NCBI GenBank assembly: GCA_000702025.1
Contig: JNKJ01000032.1
Span: 1 to 64,000, forward strand
Reading direction: 5' to 3'
Length of the DNA: 64,000 bases
Source of the DNA: Blautia schinkii DSM 10518
GTDB lineage: Bacteria; Bacillota; Clostridia; Lachnospirales; Lachnospiraceae
Part shown: piece after piece, positions 7,664 through 14,363 of the stretch
Numbering within the stretch: position 1 is the stretch's first letter
Layout: each line of letters begins with the position of its first letter
Translations under genes and position numbers: made by a program
Notes under the pieces: model-generated
What the model was told of the DNA's origin: nothing
Seen by the model: the letters and a program-made list of their open reading frames with translations, nothing else
The model's database searches: none

Positions 7664-8520
7664 ACTTTTTCCCCCTTTGCCAGAATGAGCATGATTTCTT
7701 CGATAGTGGGCTTCTCGGTTAAGCTTGCATTCGGAGGCATTTTGCAGGCGGATTCTTTCTCTATTAAAATATCCACATAGCTCTCCTGCGCACGGTAGGC
7801 AATCAATTCGTTTTTATCAATCTCATGAAATGCCGAGGCCTTGCAGCGCACAAGCGTGTAGTTGTAGAGAAGTTCATCCTTCTCTTTGCTGAATACCACT
7901 TGTCCGTTATTTATGAAGGTAATATAATCCGCTATTTTCTCTAAATCTGTAATGATATGAGAGGAAAACAGTATGCTTCTGCTCTCGTCTTCTATAAATT
8001 CAAGAAAAAGGCTTAATATCTCTTCTCTCATAAGAGGGTCCAGGGCGCTTGTAATCTCATCCAGGATGAGCAGGCGCGGATGGTGGGAAAGAGCCACAGC
8101 CAGATTCATCTTTATCTTATTTCCCTTTGACATGTCCCTGACCGCTGTTTTCTGTGGGATTTCCAAGCGCTCCATATATTCCTGGAATATCTGCGCGTCC
8201 CAATTTGGATAAATCCTTTGAAAAATTTTGCCTATTTCTTTAGCGGCAAGATAGGCGGGAAGGCAGTTATCATCATATACAACGGCTATCTGGGCTTTTT
8301 CCTCCATGGACAAATCATGCCTGTCTTTTCCGAATATTCGCACGCTGCCTCCGTCCAGTTTTATAACATCCAGAATGGAGTGAATGATGGTGGTTTTCCC
8401 CGCACCGTTCGGTCCAATGAGACCCATAATACTGCCTTGCGGACACGCGAAGCTCACCTGATTCAGAGTAAAGGCCTCGTAGTTTTTTGTTATATTGTTA
8501 AGTTCCAGTATATTTTCCAT
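7660..8520 (-). CDS. ABC transporter ATP-binding protein
   Basis: A 286-residue ATPase powering the ABC-2 permease that follows. Walker A is GPNGAGKTT near residues 37-45. The signature motif is the variant MSKGNK near 133 rather than LSGGQ, as is common in YtrB-like and Nat-like exporters. Walker B is LLILDEITSALDP near 151-163, and the switch His is in SSHIITDL near 186. The C-terminal 80 residues form the extra domain usual in this subfamily. It sits second in a GntR-ATPase-permease operon, 20-odd bases after the regulator gene. Confidence 0.9.
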   Translation of the reverse strand: MENILELNNITKNYEAFTLNQVSFACPQGSIMGLIGPNGAGKTTIIHSILDVIKLDGGSVRIFGKDRHDLSMEEKAQIAVVYDDNCLPAYLAAKEIGKIFQRIYPNWDAQIFQEYMERLEIPQKTAVRDMSKGNKIKMNLAVALSHHPRLLILDEITSALDPLMREEILSLFLEFIEDESRSILFSSHIITDLEKIADYITFINNGQVVFSKEKDELLYNYTLVRCKASAFHEIDKNELIAYRAQESYVDILIEKESACKMPPNASLTEKPTIEEIMLILAKGEKV

Positions 8521-8539
8521 ATGACACCTCGATTCAAAA

Positions 8540-8911
8540 TCATTCTTCGTACAAAAGCTTGAGCAGATTTACCAGTTCCTCAAGTCCCACGCCATATTTT
8601 TGGGCAAGGTCGATAAGCTCCTCTGCCTTGCTTTCTATCAGCTTGTTTTTCTGGTCCTCAAAGGCGGCGGTGTTTTTGGCGGTTATATAAGTGCCCTTGC
8701 CCACCACGGTTTCTATGACGCCCTCGCGCTGCAGCCTGTCGTAAGCCTTTTGTACAGTTAATGCGCCGATTCCTAATTCCTTTGCCAGTGCTCTGACTGA
8801 GGTGATCATGTCACCCGGACTTAGCTCTCCGGTGAGGACCATGTCTTTAATTTGTGTGCAAATCTGCTCATAAATCGGTTGGCTGCTTTTATGGCTGATT
8901 AAAATTTCCAA
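8540..8911 (-). CDS. GntR-family regulator, YhcF/YtrA type
   Basis: A short GntR protein of about 123 residues with an N-terminal winged helix (PIYEQICTQIKDMVLTGE, then SVRALAKELGIGALTVQKAY) and only a short C-terminal dimerisation helix, as in the YtrA subfamily. Such proteins repress the ABC operon they begin and respond to cell-wall-active compounds. Start: a GTG at 8926 sits directly on the Shine-Dalgarno AAGGGGTGA, leaving no spacing, so a TTG at 8911 giving MEILISHKSS is more plausible. The choice is uncertain by five residues. It is the first gene of the operon. Confidence 0.85.
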   Translation of the reverse strand: MEILISHKSSQPIYEQICTQIKDMVLTGELSPGDMITSVRALAKELGIGALTVQKAYDRLQREGVIETVVGKGTYITAKNTAAFEDQKNKLIESKAEELIDLAQKYGVGLEELVNLLKLLYEE

Positions 8912-9020
8912 TGTATTTTTTCTCACCCCTTTTTGTGTTTATGCCGCCTGTTTCGGTATACTCCAGTGTTCCTCGGTGTAACATCAATATGCTCTGATAT
9001 ACTTTTCCAACACTGATGCT

Positions 9021-9347
9021 TCAAAGAAAGAGCAGCGGCACTATGATACAGAGAAGAATAACAGCCAGCATTATCCATCCCAGGATCATCTGGCCCTTTG
9101 GCAGCCGGCCGCGGGGAACAGCGTCGGATCTGACAGGCTGGAAGTCTTTGAGTATACGGCTTGCTGTATCAATGTCTTTTTGTGCTACCATGATATTGTG
9201 TTCTTCCATGGAGTTTCCCATGTATACGTCCATGATACCACTCTGGCTGTAGGATGCGATTTTGTGCTCTTTTAAGACACGGATAATTTGCTCTGCTTCC
9301 AGGGTAGTCCTGGCGGAAGCTATTTTTACGAAATCTTCTTTACCCAT
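9021..9347 (-). CDS. DUF2007-like small membrane-anchored protein
   Basis: A 108-residue protein. Residues 1-65 (MGKEDFVKIASARTTLEAEQ onward, with QIIRVLKEHKIASY and VAQKDIDTASRIL) resemble the DUF2007/putative signal-transducing domain, which looks like a degenerate ferredoxin-like sensor fold. A single membrane helix near residues 86-108 ends the protein, so the domain is probably cytoplasmic. ATG 9347 has GGAGGGTG nine bases upstream; an earlier in-frame start at 9407 has none. It stands alone behind its own promoter. Function unknown. Confidence 0.75.
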   Translation of the reverse strand: MGKEDFVKIASARTTLEAEQIIRVLKEHKIASYSQSGIMDVYMGNSMEEHNIMVAQKDIDTASRILKDFQPVRSDAVPRGRLPKGQMILGWIMLAVILLCIIVPLLFL

Positions 9348-9405
9348 AATACACCCTCCATTCTGTTGGATTGAGGTTGGTTTTTTGGTTGTGTTTATAT
9401 AATAC

Positions 9406-9434
9406 ACTATAATACACTACGATACACTTGTCAA
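9406..9434 (-). promoter_or_regulatory. Promoter of the DUF2007-like gene
   Basis: TTGACA (9434-9429) and TATAGT (9411-9406) are spaced by 17 bases on the minus strand. The interval contains three near-direct repeats of AATACACTA. The -35 box lies three bases from the end of the structured repeat at 9437, so the repeat abuts the promoter. Confidence 0.75.
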
Positions 9435-9436
9435 GT

Positions 9437-9724
9437 GGGGAAGGGGATTCCCCGAAAAGTTTTCGTACGGTAAGCGGAAGGAGCTGGGGCAGCGGGGGTG
9501 GCGGTGGCTTTGGCAGGCATTGCTCGCTTCCCTTCAACTAATTGCCAACTGCGACTAAGACGCTCACGAAGAGCGTTCGCGTCTAAGTCTCCGTAGGCAA
9601 TGGATTTTCAGGCGCGCTTCCGCAAAATGCCTGCCAAAGCCACCGCCACCCCCGCTGCCCCAGCTCCTTCCGCTTACCTTCTTCTACGTTTTCACCCCTT
9701 CCTGGAGGTTGTGTTTTTCTCCGG
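9437..9724 (-). repeat. Structured long-hairpin repeat, copy 2 (full)
   Basis: A perfect 52-base inverted repeat (9469-9520 with 9627-9678) encloses a 106-base loop. Read on the minus strand, the loop is closely similar to the loops of copies 1 and 3, whereas the arms share almost nothing with theirs. The flanks match too: GGAAGGGGTGAAAACGTAG on one side and TTTTCGGGGAATCCCC on the other. The left end runs into the hydrolase gene, supplying its final codons and stop at 9692. The other end abuts a promoter. No open reading frame within. Confidence 0.88.
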
Positions 9725-10531
9725 TTGGTTTAGAAAGTTTAAGATGTGGTCGTTGAAGTCCTTTGCCTCTTCATAGGCGGCATGGCCAAGGCCTTGGTAT
9801 ATAAGCAATTCGCTGTCTTTTATTTTAGATGAGAGTTCTGGAGCGGAATTTGGACCGACGATTTTATCGTTGTCGCCTCCGATAATTAGAGTTGGGCAAG
9901 TGATTTTATTTAATTCAGGGTAGGAATTATGTGTAATGCATGTTTCGGCTTGTATAAGAAATCTTTCAAAGTCCTTTGGTTTTCCGAAATTTCCAAGAAG
10001 CCGGTAGAGAAGGCGTGACTTTTTTAGATATTTTTCTGAATATGATTTTTCTGCTGTATCCATCATTAAGCCTTTATAGTTGCCTTGTTTAGCCATTTCT
10101 ATCCAGGTATGAATCACTTTGGCTGTGGTTTCGTTTTGTTTTGATAGAGTTACTGCCAACACGAGTTTATTTACCAATTGGGGATAATCAATCGCCAGGT
10201 ATTGGGCTATCATTCCGCCTTGTGATACTCCTAAAATGTTTGCGTTTGAAATTCCAAGGGTTTTCATCGCTTCGGCTTGGTCTTTGGCCATATCTCTGGT
10301 AGTATAGCCCGCTTCTAAGTGATTTTTCCTGCTGAACAGATACACTTTAAACCTCTTGGCAAATTGCTTATAGCTTAATGCAAGGGCGATTGCTTGTGTC
10401 TGCCCGTGAACAGGAGATAGACCATCCCCCAAACCTGGTAAGATAATCAGTGCCTGCTGGCCTTGTCCAAACTCAATATAATTCATTGTTTCTCCGATTA
10501 CTACTTGATGGCATTTTGAACCGTAAAACAT
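9692..10531 (-). CDS. Alpha/beta hydrolase
   Basis: A 279-residue alpha/beta-hydrolase-fold protein of unknown substrate. The nucleophile elbow is GVSQGG near residue 102, the oxyanion region is LPGLGDG near 31, the acid is probably the Asp in GGDNDKIVG near 223, and the catalytic His is in GLGHAAYEE near 252. ATG 10531 is preceded by GGAGAGG. It follows a TetR regulator by four bases and is presumably controlled by that protein through two palindromes upstream, suggesting a role in handling the compound TetR senses. Its last eight or so residues (about EKNTTSRKG) are encoded by the end of the structured repeat, so the original C-terminus may have been replaced. Confidence 0.88.
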   Translation of the reverse strand: MFYGSKCHQVVIGETMNYIEFGQGQQALIILPGLGDGLSPVHGQTQAIALALSYKQFAKRFKVYLFSRKNHLEAGYTTRDMAKDQAEAMKTLGISNANILGVSQGGMIAQYLAIDYPQLVNKLVLAVTLSKQNETTAKVIHTWIEMAKQGNYKGLMMDTAEKSYSEKYLKKSRLLYRLLGNFGKPKDFERFLIQAETCITHNSYPELNKITCPTLIIGGDNDKIVGPNSAPELSSKIKDSELLIYQGLGHAAYEEAKDFNDHILNFLNQPEKNTTSRKG

Positions 10532-10535
10532 AATT

Positions 10536-11171
10536 TTACCTCTCCTTTTTTAAAAGTCCATATTTTAAAATCTCCAAATAATCTGTAAGGCTTTTCACAT
10601 ATTTCTGTTTTATGAGATCAAGGTTTGTATTATCCTGTATTTGAATACTGGATAAGAAGTCATTATTAAAACCTGTTAAAAACCATTTTAAAATGGCAAT
10701 GGCTTTTTCTTTTTCACAATTAAGTATTGATAAGTCTATGTCTTTTACCAACTCATAATAAATGCTCTGCCCTTCCAAACCATATCGTGCTTCAATTTTT
10801 TGATAGATTTCCGTGTCGCTTTTTGTAAATGCAGTTGTAATTAGTTTGCATTTATCAGGATACTTAACATACCATGAAAACTCCAACTCGGAATATTTGA
10901 TAATTCTTTCAAATAGTCCATGGGGAAGAGTAGCTATTTCCTGTGACAGACTTGTCGTAAGCTCTTGTACAACGTAGTTGAGTATATAAAAATATAATTC
11001 ATCTTTATTCTTAAAGTATTTAAAAAGACTTCCCTTACTTATATTTGCTATTTGGACAATCCTATTTGTAGAGCTGTTTTCATATCCATATTTGGCAAAT
11101 TCGGTTATGCAGACTTCAATAATCTTATTGCGTTTTTCTTCATTTAATTCAAGAAACATATTTGTTGGCAA
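10536..11171 (-). CDS. TetR-family repressor
   Basis: A 211-residue TetR protein. The helix-turn-helix is near residues 25-50 (YGYENSSTNRIVQIANISKG, then SLFKYFKNKDELY). The C-terminal ligand-binding part is alpha-helical and not recognisably close to a known sensor. The start is most likely TTG 11171, seven bases after AAGGAG, giving MPTNMFLELNEEKR; the internal ATG is 12 bases further. Two identical 14-base palindromes flank its promoter, pointing to autoregulation. It is encoded just ahead of an alpha/beta hydrolase whose expression it should control. Confidence 0.9.
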   Translation of the reverse strand: MPTNMFLELNEEKRNKIIEVCITEFAKYGYENSSTNRIVQIANISKGSLFKYFKNKDELYFYILNYVVQELTTSLSQEIATLPHGLFERIIKYSELEFSWYVKYPDKCKLITTAFTKSDTEIYQKIEARYGLEGQSIYYELVKDIDLSILNCEKEKAIAILKWFLTGFNNDFLSSIQIQDNTNLDLIKQKYVKSLTDYLEILKYGLLKKER

Positions 11172-11190
11172 ATCCTTACTCCTTTCCGAA

Positions 11191-11238
11191 TGACCACGTG
11201 GTCACACGTTTATCATAATTTTAGTGACCACGTGGTCA
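11191..11238. promoter_or_regulatory. Twin TetR operators and promoter
   Basis: The perfect palindrome TGACCACGTGGTCA occurs at 11191-11204 and 11225-11238. On the minus strand TTGTGA overlaps the distal copy and TATGAT lies between the two copies, about 18 bases apart, giving a promoter bracketed by operators. This is a classic arrangement for a self-repressing TetR gene, with no other regulator gene near. Confidence 0.85.
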
Positions 11239-11244
11239 CAATTG

Positions 11245-11547
11245 CAAGTATATTCCTTTTTTCACATACTTGTCAACACCCTTGTAGTGTATTAACAAGC
11301 GTCCAAAACCTCTCTAAATAAAGAGCATCATACATGAGAGGGTAAATACAATGTTATTTGAGAAAATAAGTTTTATAATTAGTCCGGTTTGCATGGGTGG
11401 GACAATGGGTGGGACTGTATCCACCGCTCAATATAAGGGAGCCAACGATGAGCTTCCGACATGGGGCATGGGGCTGAAAGTAAACACTACCTTCGCAAGG
11501 AATGCCATGCTGGGCCATCGGTCAGGCAGTGTCTCCTGTTTTGCCTT
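11245..11547. other. Gap without a convincing gene
   Basis: A plus-strand frame of 68 codons at 11351-11557 exists but has a poor ribosome binding site and no recognisable product; it contains the duplicated word ATGGGTGGGAC. The minus strand shows only short fragments. The stretch may be the join between an old insertion and the remnant at 11548. Confidence 0.3.
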
Positions 11548-11661
11548 TCAGGTATAGGGTAGTGAAGCTCCAACAGCCCAAGTAATATGTTCTTTGTTAA
11601 AATACTCAGCAACAGTTGATAATATTTCCAATTTATGCTCCAAATCGTTGATACAATCATC
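11548..11661 (-). pseudogene. Nucleotidyltransferase-like remnant
   Basis: Read on the minus strand from about 11661, the frame gives DLEHKLEILSTVAEYFNK, then EHITWAVGASL and a stop at 11548-11550. This resembles the N-terminus of small nucleotidyltransferase-like proteins of Firmicutes (helix, then WAVGAS leading into the active-site strand). No start codon with a ribosome binding site is in frame, and the remainder of the domain is missing. It is probably a decayed gene. The family call is from memory and moderate at best. Confidence 0.4.
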
Positions 11662-11677
11662 TCCTCAAATTACAATT

Positions 11678-12388
11678 TCATTCTTCTGAATAAACACTTA
11701 TTCTTTCTGCATTATTGATACTGATAACAGGCTTCCCCGAACCCAATTCAAGTCCGTCCTTCTCAAGTATGCTGTCTAAATCGTCTATTGTACCACCATC
11801 AATTAAATTTAAATCCATTTTAACATTCTCCGGCAATTTATCAAAATAAACAGAAACATTTCTAAACGCATTTGCTTCTGAACCATCCAGCGTGATATCA
11901 TGATCCAAAAGATCAGCCTCAATATCAAGATTCACTGACGAACTAATGTCATGAATAAACACGTCCGAGTTCATCGTATGCAAAAAAACCTGTTTAAAAT
12001 CCCCTGTCACCTCAATAATTTCAAATTCTTTCTGAGGAATCTCAAGCACCACAGAACCAAGAATATTATTATCCTCCTCCGCATTTTCCATCATAATCCT
12101 AATATCAAGCACATCCTTATTCTCATCACAACTAACCTCATATACATGCGCATCATTCAAATCCCTATTATAAAATTCAAAATAATCATCTACACTCTGC
12201 TCTATAACAATAGACCTGGCATTACCACTAATACTAACACGCCCAATATCTCTCGCCGCAATATCCTCATATAACTTTTCCCCATGCTCCCCAACCGATG
12301 CAGCCACAATCTTCGTACCATCCTTCAAACCAACCGCCAAAACAGCCATACCTACAAACATAAAAAATAAACCTACTACCTTTTTCAT
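11678..12388 (-). CDS. Exported protein of unknown function
   Basis: A 236-residue protein beginning MKKVVGLFFMFVGMAVLAVG, a signal peptide or signal anchor. The rest (from about residue 45) is a repetitive beta-strand-rich region with acidic character (for example VSISGNARSIVIEQSVDDY and VNLDIEADLLDHDI), reminiscent of DUF4097-type adhesin-like beta-helices, though I do not claim that family. ATG 12388 follows GAGAGG; a longer frame back to 12487 has no ribosome binding site and overlaps a small gene. It begins 16 bases after a 33-codon ORF with a strong start, so both are probably co-expressed. Confidence 0.75.
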   Translation of the reverse strand: MKKVVGLFFMFVGMAVLAVGLKDGTKIVAASVGEHGEKLYEDIAARDIGRVSISGNARSIVIEQSVDDYFEFYNRDLNDAHVYEVSCDENKDVLDIRIMMENAEEDNNILGSVVLEIPQKEFEIIEVTGDFKQVFLHTMNSDVFIHDISSSVNLDIEADLLDHDITLDGSEANAFRNVSVYFDKLPENVKMDLNLIDGGTIDDLDSILEKDGLELGSGKPVISINNAERISVYSEE

Positions 12389-12404
12389 AAACCTCTCCCT
12401 CACC

Positions 12405-12506
12405 TTACCCTTTCCTAAATTTACACACAAACTTACGCACAGTCCTCGTAATCCAAGGTTCCACAATCCCCGAAATAAAATCACCAATAAAATCCAACAT
12501 ATCCAT
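12405..12506 (-). CDS. Small peptide, 33 residues, amphipathic with a cationic tail
   Basis: The ATG at 12506 follows GGAGGAGA by only one or two bases; the second ATG at 12500 has better spacing and would give 31 residues. The peptide starts MDMLDFIGDFISGIVEPW, is hydrophobic and amphipathic up to about residue 20, and ends in a basic tail (TRTVRKFVCKFRKG). There is no signal peptide. It lies 16 bases before the exported-protein gene, suggesting an operon. The size and charge pattern resemble membrane-active peptides such as leaderless bacteriocins or phenol-soluble modulins, but no homology is claimed. A longer frame upstream runs through the repeat remnant and is disregarded. Confidence 0.55.
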   Translation of the reverse strand: MDMLDFIGDFISGIVEPWITRTVRKFVCKFRKG

Positions 12507-12582
12507 TCTCCTCCTACTAACTAATACCTGCATTAAAAGTATTATAACTATACGTCTCTCAAAACTTCCTCCCTCAACACCC

Positions 12583-12717
12583 CTTCCGGCGAAAACTCCA
12601 GCCTCCAAGAAGGGGGCTAAAACGTAGAAGAAGGCGAGGAGAAGAAATTCCGTCTCCCCCCGCCCACAGACTCCTTCTCCTCGCCGTTCAACACATTTCC
12701 GGGGGCCCTCTTTCCCA
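12583..12717 (+). repeat. Structured repeat, copy 4: core deleted
   Basis: Both flanks match the full copies (left CTTCCGGCGAAAAC, AAGAAGGGGG and AAAACGTAGAAGAAGG; right GTTCAACACATTTCCGGGG). Between them only a short hairpin remains: GGCGAGGAGAA (12633-12643) pairs with TTCTCCTCGCC (12675-12685), and the conserved loop is absent. It ends next to the stop codon of the LacI gene at 12718. Confidence 0.75.
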
Positions 12718-13749
12718 CTACAAATTATACTTCGTCCGTACACTAATCTCCGTATACCGAAACTCCTTCTCAATCTCCACTCCCTTCAACAACCTATCTG
12801 CCAACAAAAACGGCGGCCGATACCCCTGCTCATAACCATTCTGGTCGATCAGAAAATCCACCACATCCTCCTCCAGCGCCCGTCTGCTCACAGGCGTAAG
12901 GTCATAAATAATCACATAAGGCCGCTTCTCCAGCTTCATCTTGTCAAAAGCACGCTGCACACCCGCCTGTCCTCCTGAGACCACAAAAATCCCATTAATC
13001 TCCGGAAACGAAAGCATAGCATTGGTAATAATTCGCTCGACCTCCTCACTCTGGTCAAAGCTGCTCTGCACACCCACCAGCTGCATCTGAGGAAAAGCAG
13101 TTTTCATCTCCTCCACAAACCCATCCACACGCTGGCTGTTAACACTATTTGAGAAATACCCGGTAATCACCAGAATTTTCCCCCGCTCCCTGGTCATGAG
13201 CGCCATCAGCCCGGCAGCCGTACGTCCACTCTTGCGGTTATCAAGCCCCACATAGCAGGAACGTTTCGTTCCGATAATATCCGAGTTAAAAGTCACAATC
13301 GGAATATCCTTCTCCACTGCAAGCTCATTGAGCTTTTCCCGCACGCGGTCACTTTCCACTGGCATGATAGCCAGACCCTCCATACCGGCAGCCTCCAGCT
13401 CTGCAATAGCCTTAAGCTGCTCTTCCTCATTTACACCCTCACTCTCCCTTAACAGAAGCTCCACACCGCGGTCCTTAAGCTCTTTCTGTGCGTCCTCGAT
13501 TCCCTTTCTCACATCCTTGATAAACGCAGTTTCTGATAATTGAGTGATCACACCAATCTTACGCACAGCGCCTGGCACCCTTCCGCTTCTGCGGCGCTGG
13601 CTTTTCGGCACATATCCAATTTCGTCGGCAATCGCCCATATCTTCTCTGAAACCTCGGGATTTACCCTTCCTCTCTGATTTAAAGCACGGTCCACGGTCC
13701 CTCGTGAAACCCCTGCCAATTCTGCAATCTGCTGAATTGTCCCAGCCAT
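12718..13749 (-). CDS. LacI-family transcriptional regulator
   Basis: A 343-residue repressor or activator. The N-terminal helix-turn-helix is TIQQIAELAGVSRGTVDRAL (residues 3-22), with the hinge region near 45-60. The rest is a periplasmic-binding-protein-like sugar sensor (type 1, with IGVITQ, LAIMPVESD, IVTFNSD and FVVSGGQAG), indicating a sugar or polyol effector. ATG 13749 is seven bases after AGGAGGAAG; an earlier in-frame start at 13866 has no such signal. It stands alone. Candidate targets in the window are the inositol operon or the aldolase/MFS operon, but neither link is shown. A core-deleted structured repeat follows the stop. Confidence 0.9.
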   Translation of the reverse strand: MAGTIQQIAELAGVSRGTVDRALNQRGRVNPEVSEKIWAIADEIGYVPKSQRRRSGRVPGAVRKIGVITQLSETAFIKDVRKGIEDAQKELKDRGVELLLRESEGVNEEEQLKAIAELEAAGMEGLAIMPVESDRVREKLNELAVEKDIPIVTFNSDIIGTKRSCYVGLDNRKSGRTAAGLMALMTRERGKILVITGYFSNSVNSQRVDGFVEEMKTAFPQMQLVGVQSSFDQSEEVERIITNAMLSFPEINGIFVVSGGQAGVQRAFDKMKLEKRPYVIIYDLTPVSRRALEEDVVDFLIDQNGYEQGYRPPFLLADRLLKGVEIEKEFRYTEISVRTKYNL

Positions 13750-14037
13750 GATCTTCCTCCTGCAACCAATAATGAGCGGCCATATGCACGCAATATCATG
13801 CACAAACGCACGCATTTTTTCTTTATTATAGCCTGTTTTCCAATATATGTCCACGCAAATCCACACGTTTCATCTCGTGATATTATACAGTTTTCGTTCC
13901 CATTTTTCATTAAAAATGCACAATTCATAATTTTGATTTTTTTCTGAGATTGTACAACTTCCCATAAAAATCTGGGTCGATTGTAATTTTACCTATAATT
14001 CACATTGTCAGAGTTTAAATTTTATCAAATTTCCCAA
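13750..14037. other. AT-rich divergent intergenic region
   Basis: No gene is seen. A TATAAT on the minus strand near 13880-13885 is a candidate -10 box for the LacI gene, with only a weak -35 partner. The plus strand leads into the promoter of the 46-codon ORF. Confidence 0.4.
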
Positions 14038-14066
14038 TAGTCAAATGAAAATTTTCACCGTAAAAT
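14038..14066 (+). promoter_or_regulatory. Candidate promoter of the 46-codon ORF
   Basis: TAGTCA (14038-14043) and TAAAAT (14061-14066) are spaced by 17 bases, about 45 bases ahead of the ATG at 14111. Confidence 0.45.
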
Positions 14067-14110
14067 AAGCCCATACAAAACAACGACACATCAAGAAAGG
14101 GGAATATCTT

Positions 14111-14251
14111 ATGTTTGATTTTCTTCAAAAATTAATCGCAGTAAGAATGAACGAGCTGCAGGCAAGCCCCGTAAAAGCAGAAACTCCCACCTCGAAGACA
14201 GAGCGGCAGAGCGCATCCGCCCCGCGGAAGAAATCAGCCCTGTCCTGTTAA
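14111..14251 (+). CDS. Small hypothetical protein, 46 residues
   Basis: ATG 14111 follows AAAGGGGAATATCTT, a fair ribosome binding site. The product starts MFDFLQKLIAVRMNELQASP and continues into a Ser/Thr/Lys-rich basic tail ending in Cys. There is a promoter candidate upstream and a strong intrinsic terminator 18 bases after the stop, so the unit looks like a complete small gene. No family is recognised. It could also be a small RNA with incidental coding. Confidence 0.5.
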   Translation: MFDFLQKLIAVRMNELQASPVKAETPTSKTERQSASAPRKKSALSC

Positions 14252-14267
14252 TAGATACCTCCAAAAA

Positions 14268-14322
14268 TGAAAAGGAAAAAGAGCCGCCGCTAACTGAAGC
14301 GCCGGCTCTTTTTCCTTTTCTG
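14268..14322. terminator. Strong bidirectional terminator
   Basis: AAAAGGAAAAAGAGCCG pairs with CGGCTCTTTTTCCTTTT around a short inner loop, giving T runs on both strands. It serves the 46-codon ORF on the plus strand and the metallophosphoesterase gene (stop at 14364) on the minus strand. Confidence 0.88.
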
Positions 14323-14363
14323 AATTTCCTTTTCTAAAAAACAGTAATTCTGTTTACATATCT

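Noticed and set aside
12405-12773. A 122-codon gene on the minus strand
   Set aside because: Its upstream part runs through the core-deleted structured repeat and into the LacI gene region. The only good start signals lie at 12506/12500, giving a 33- or 31-residue peptide.
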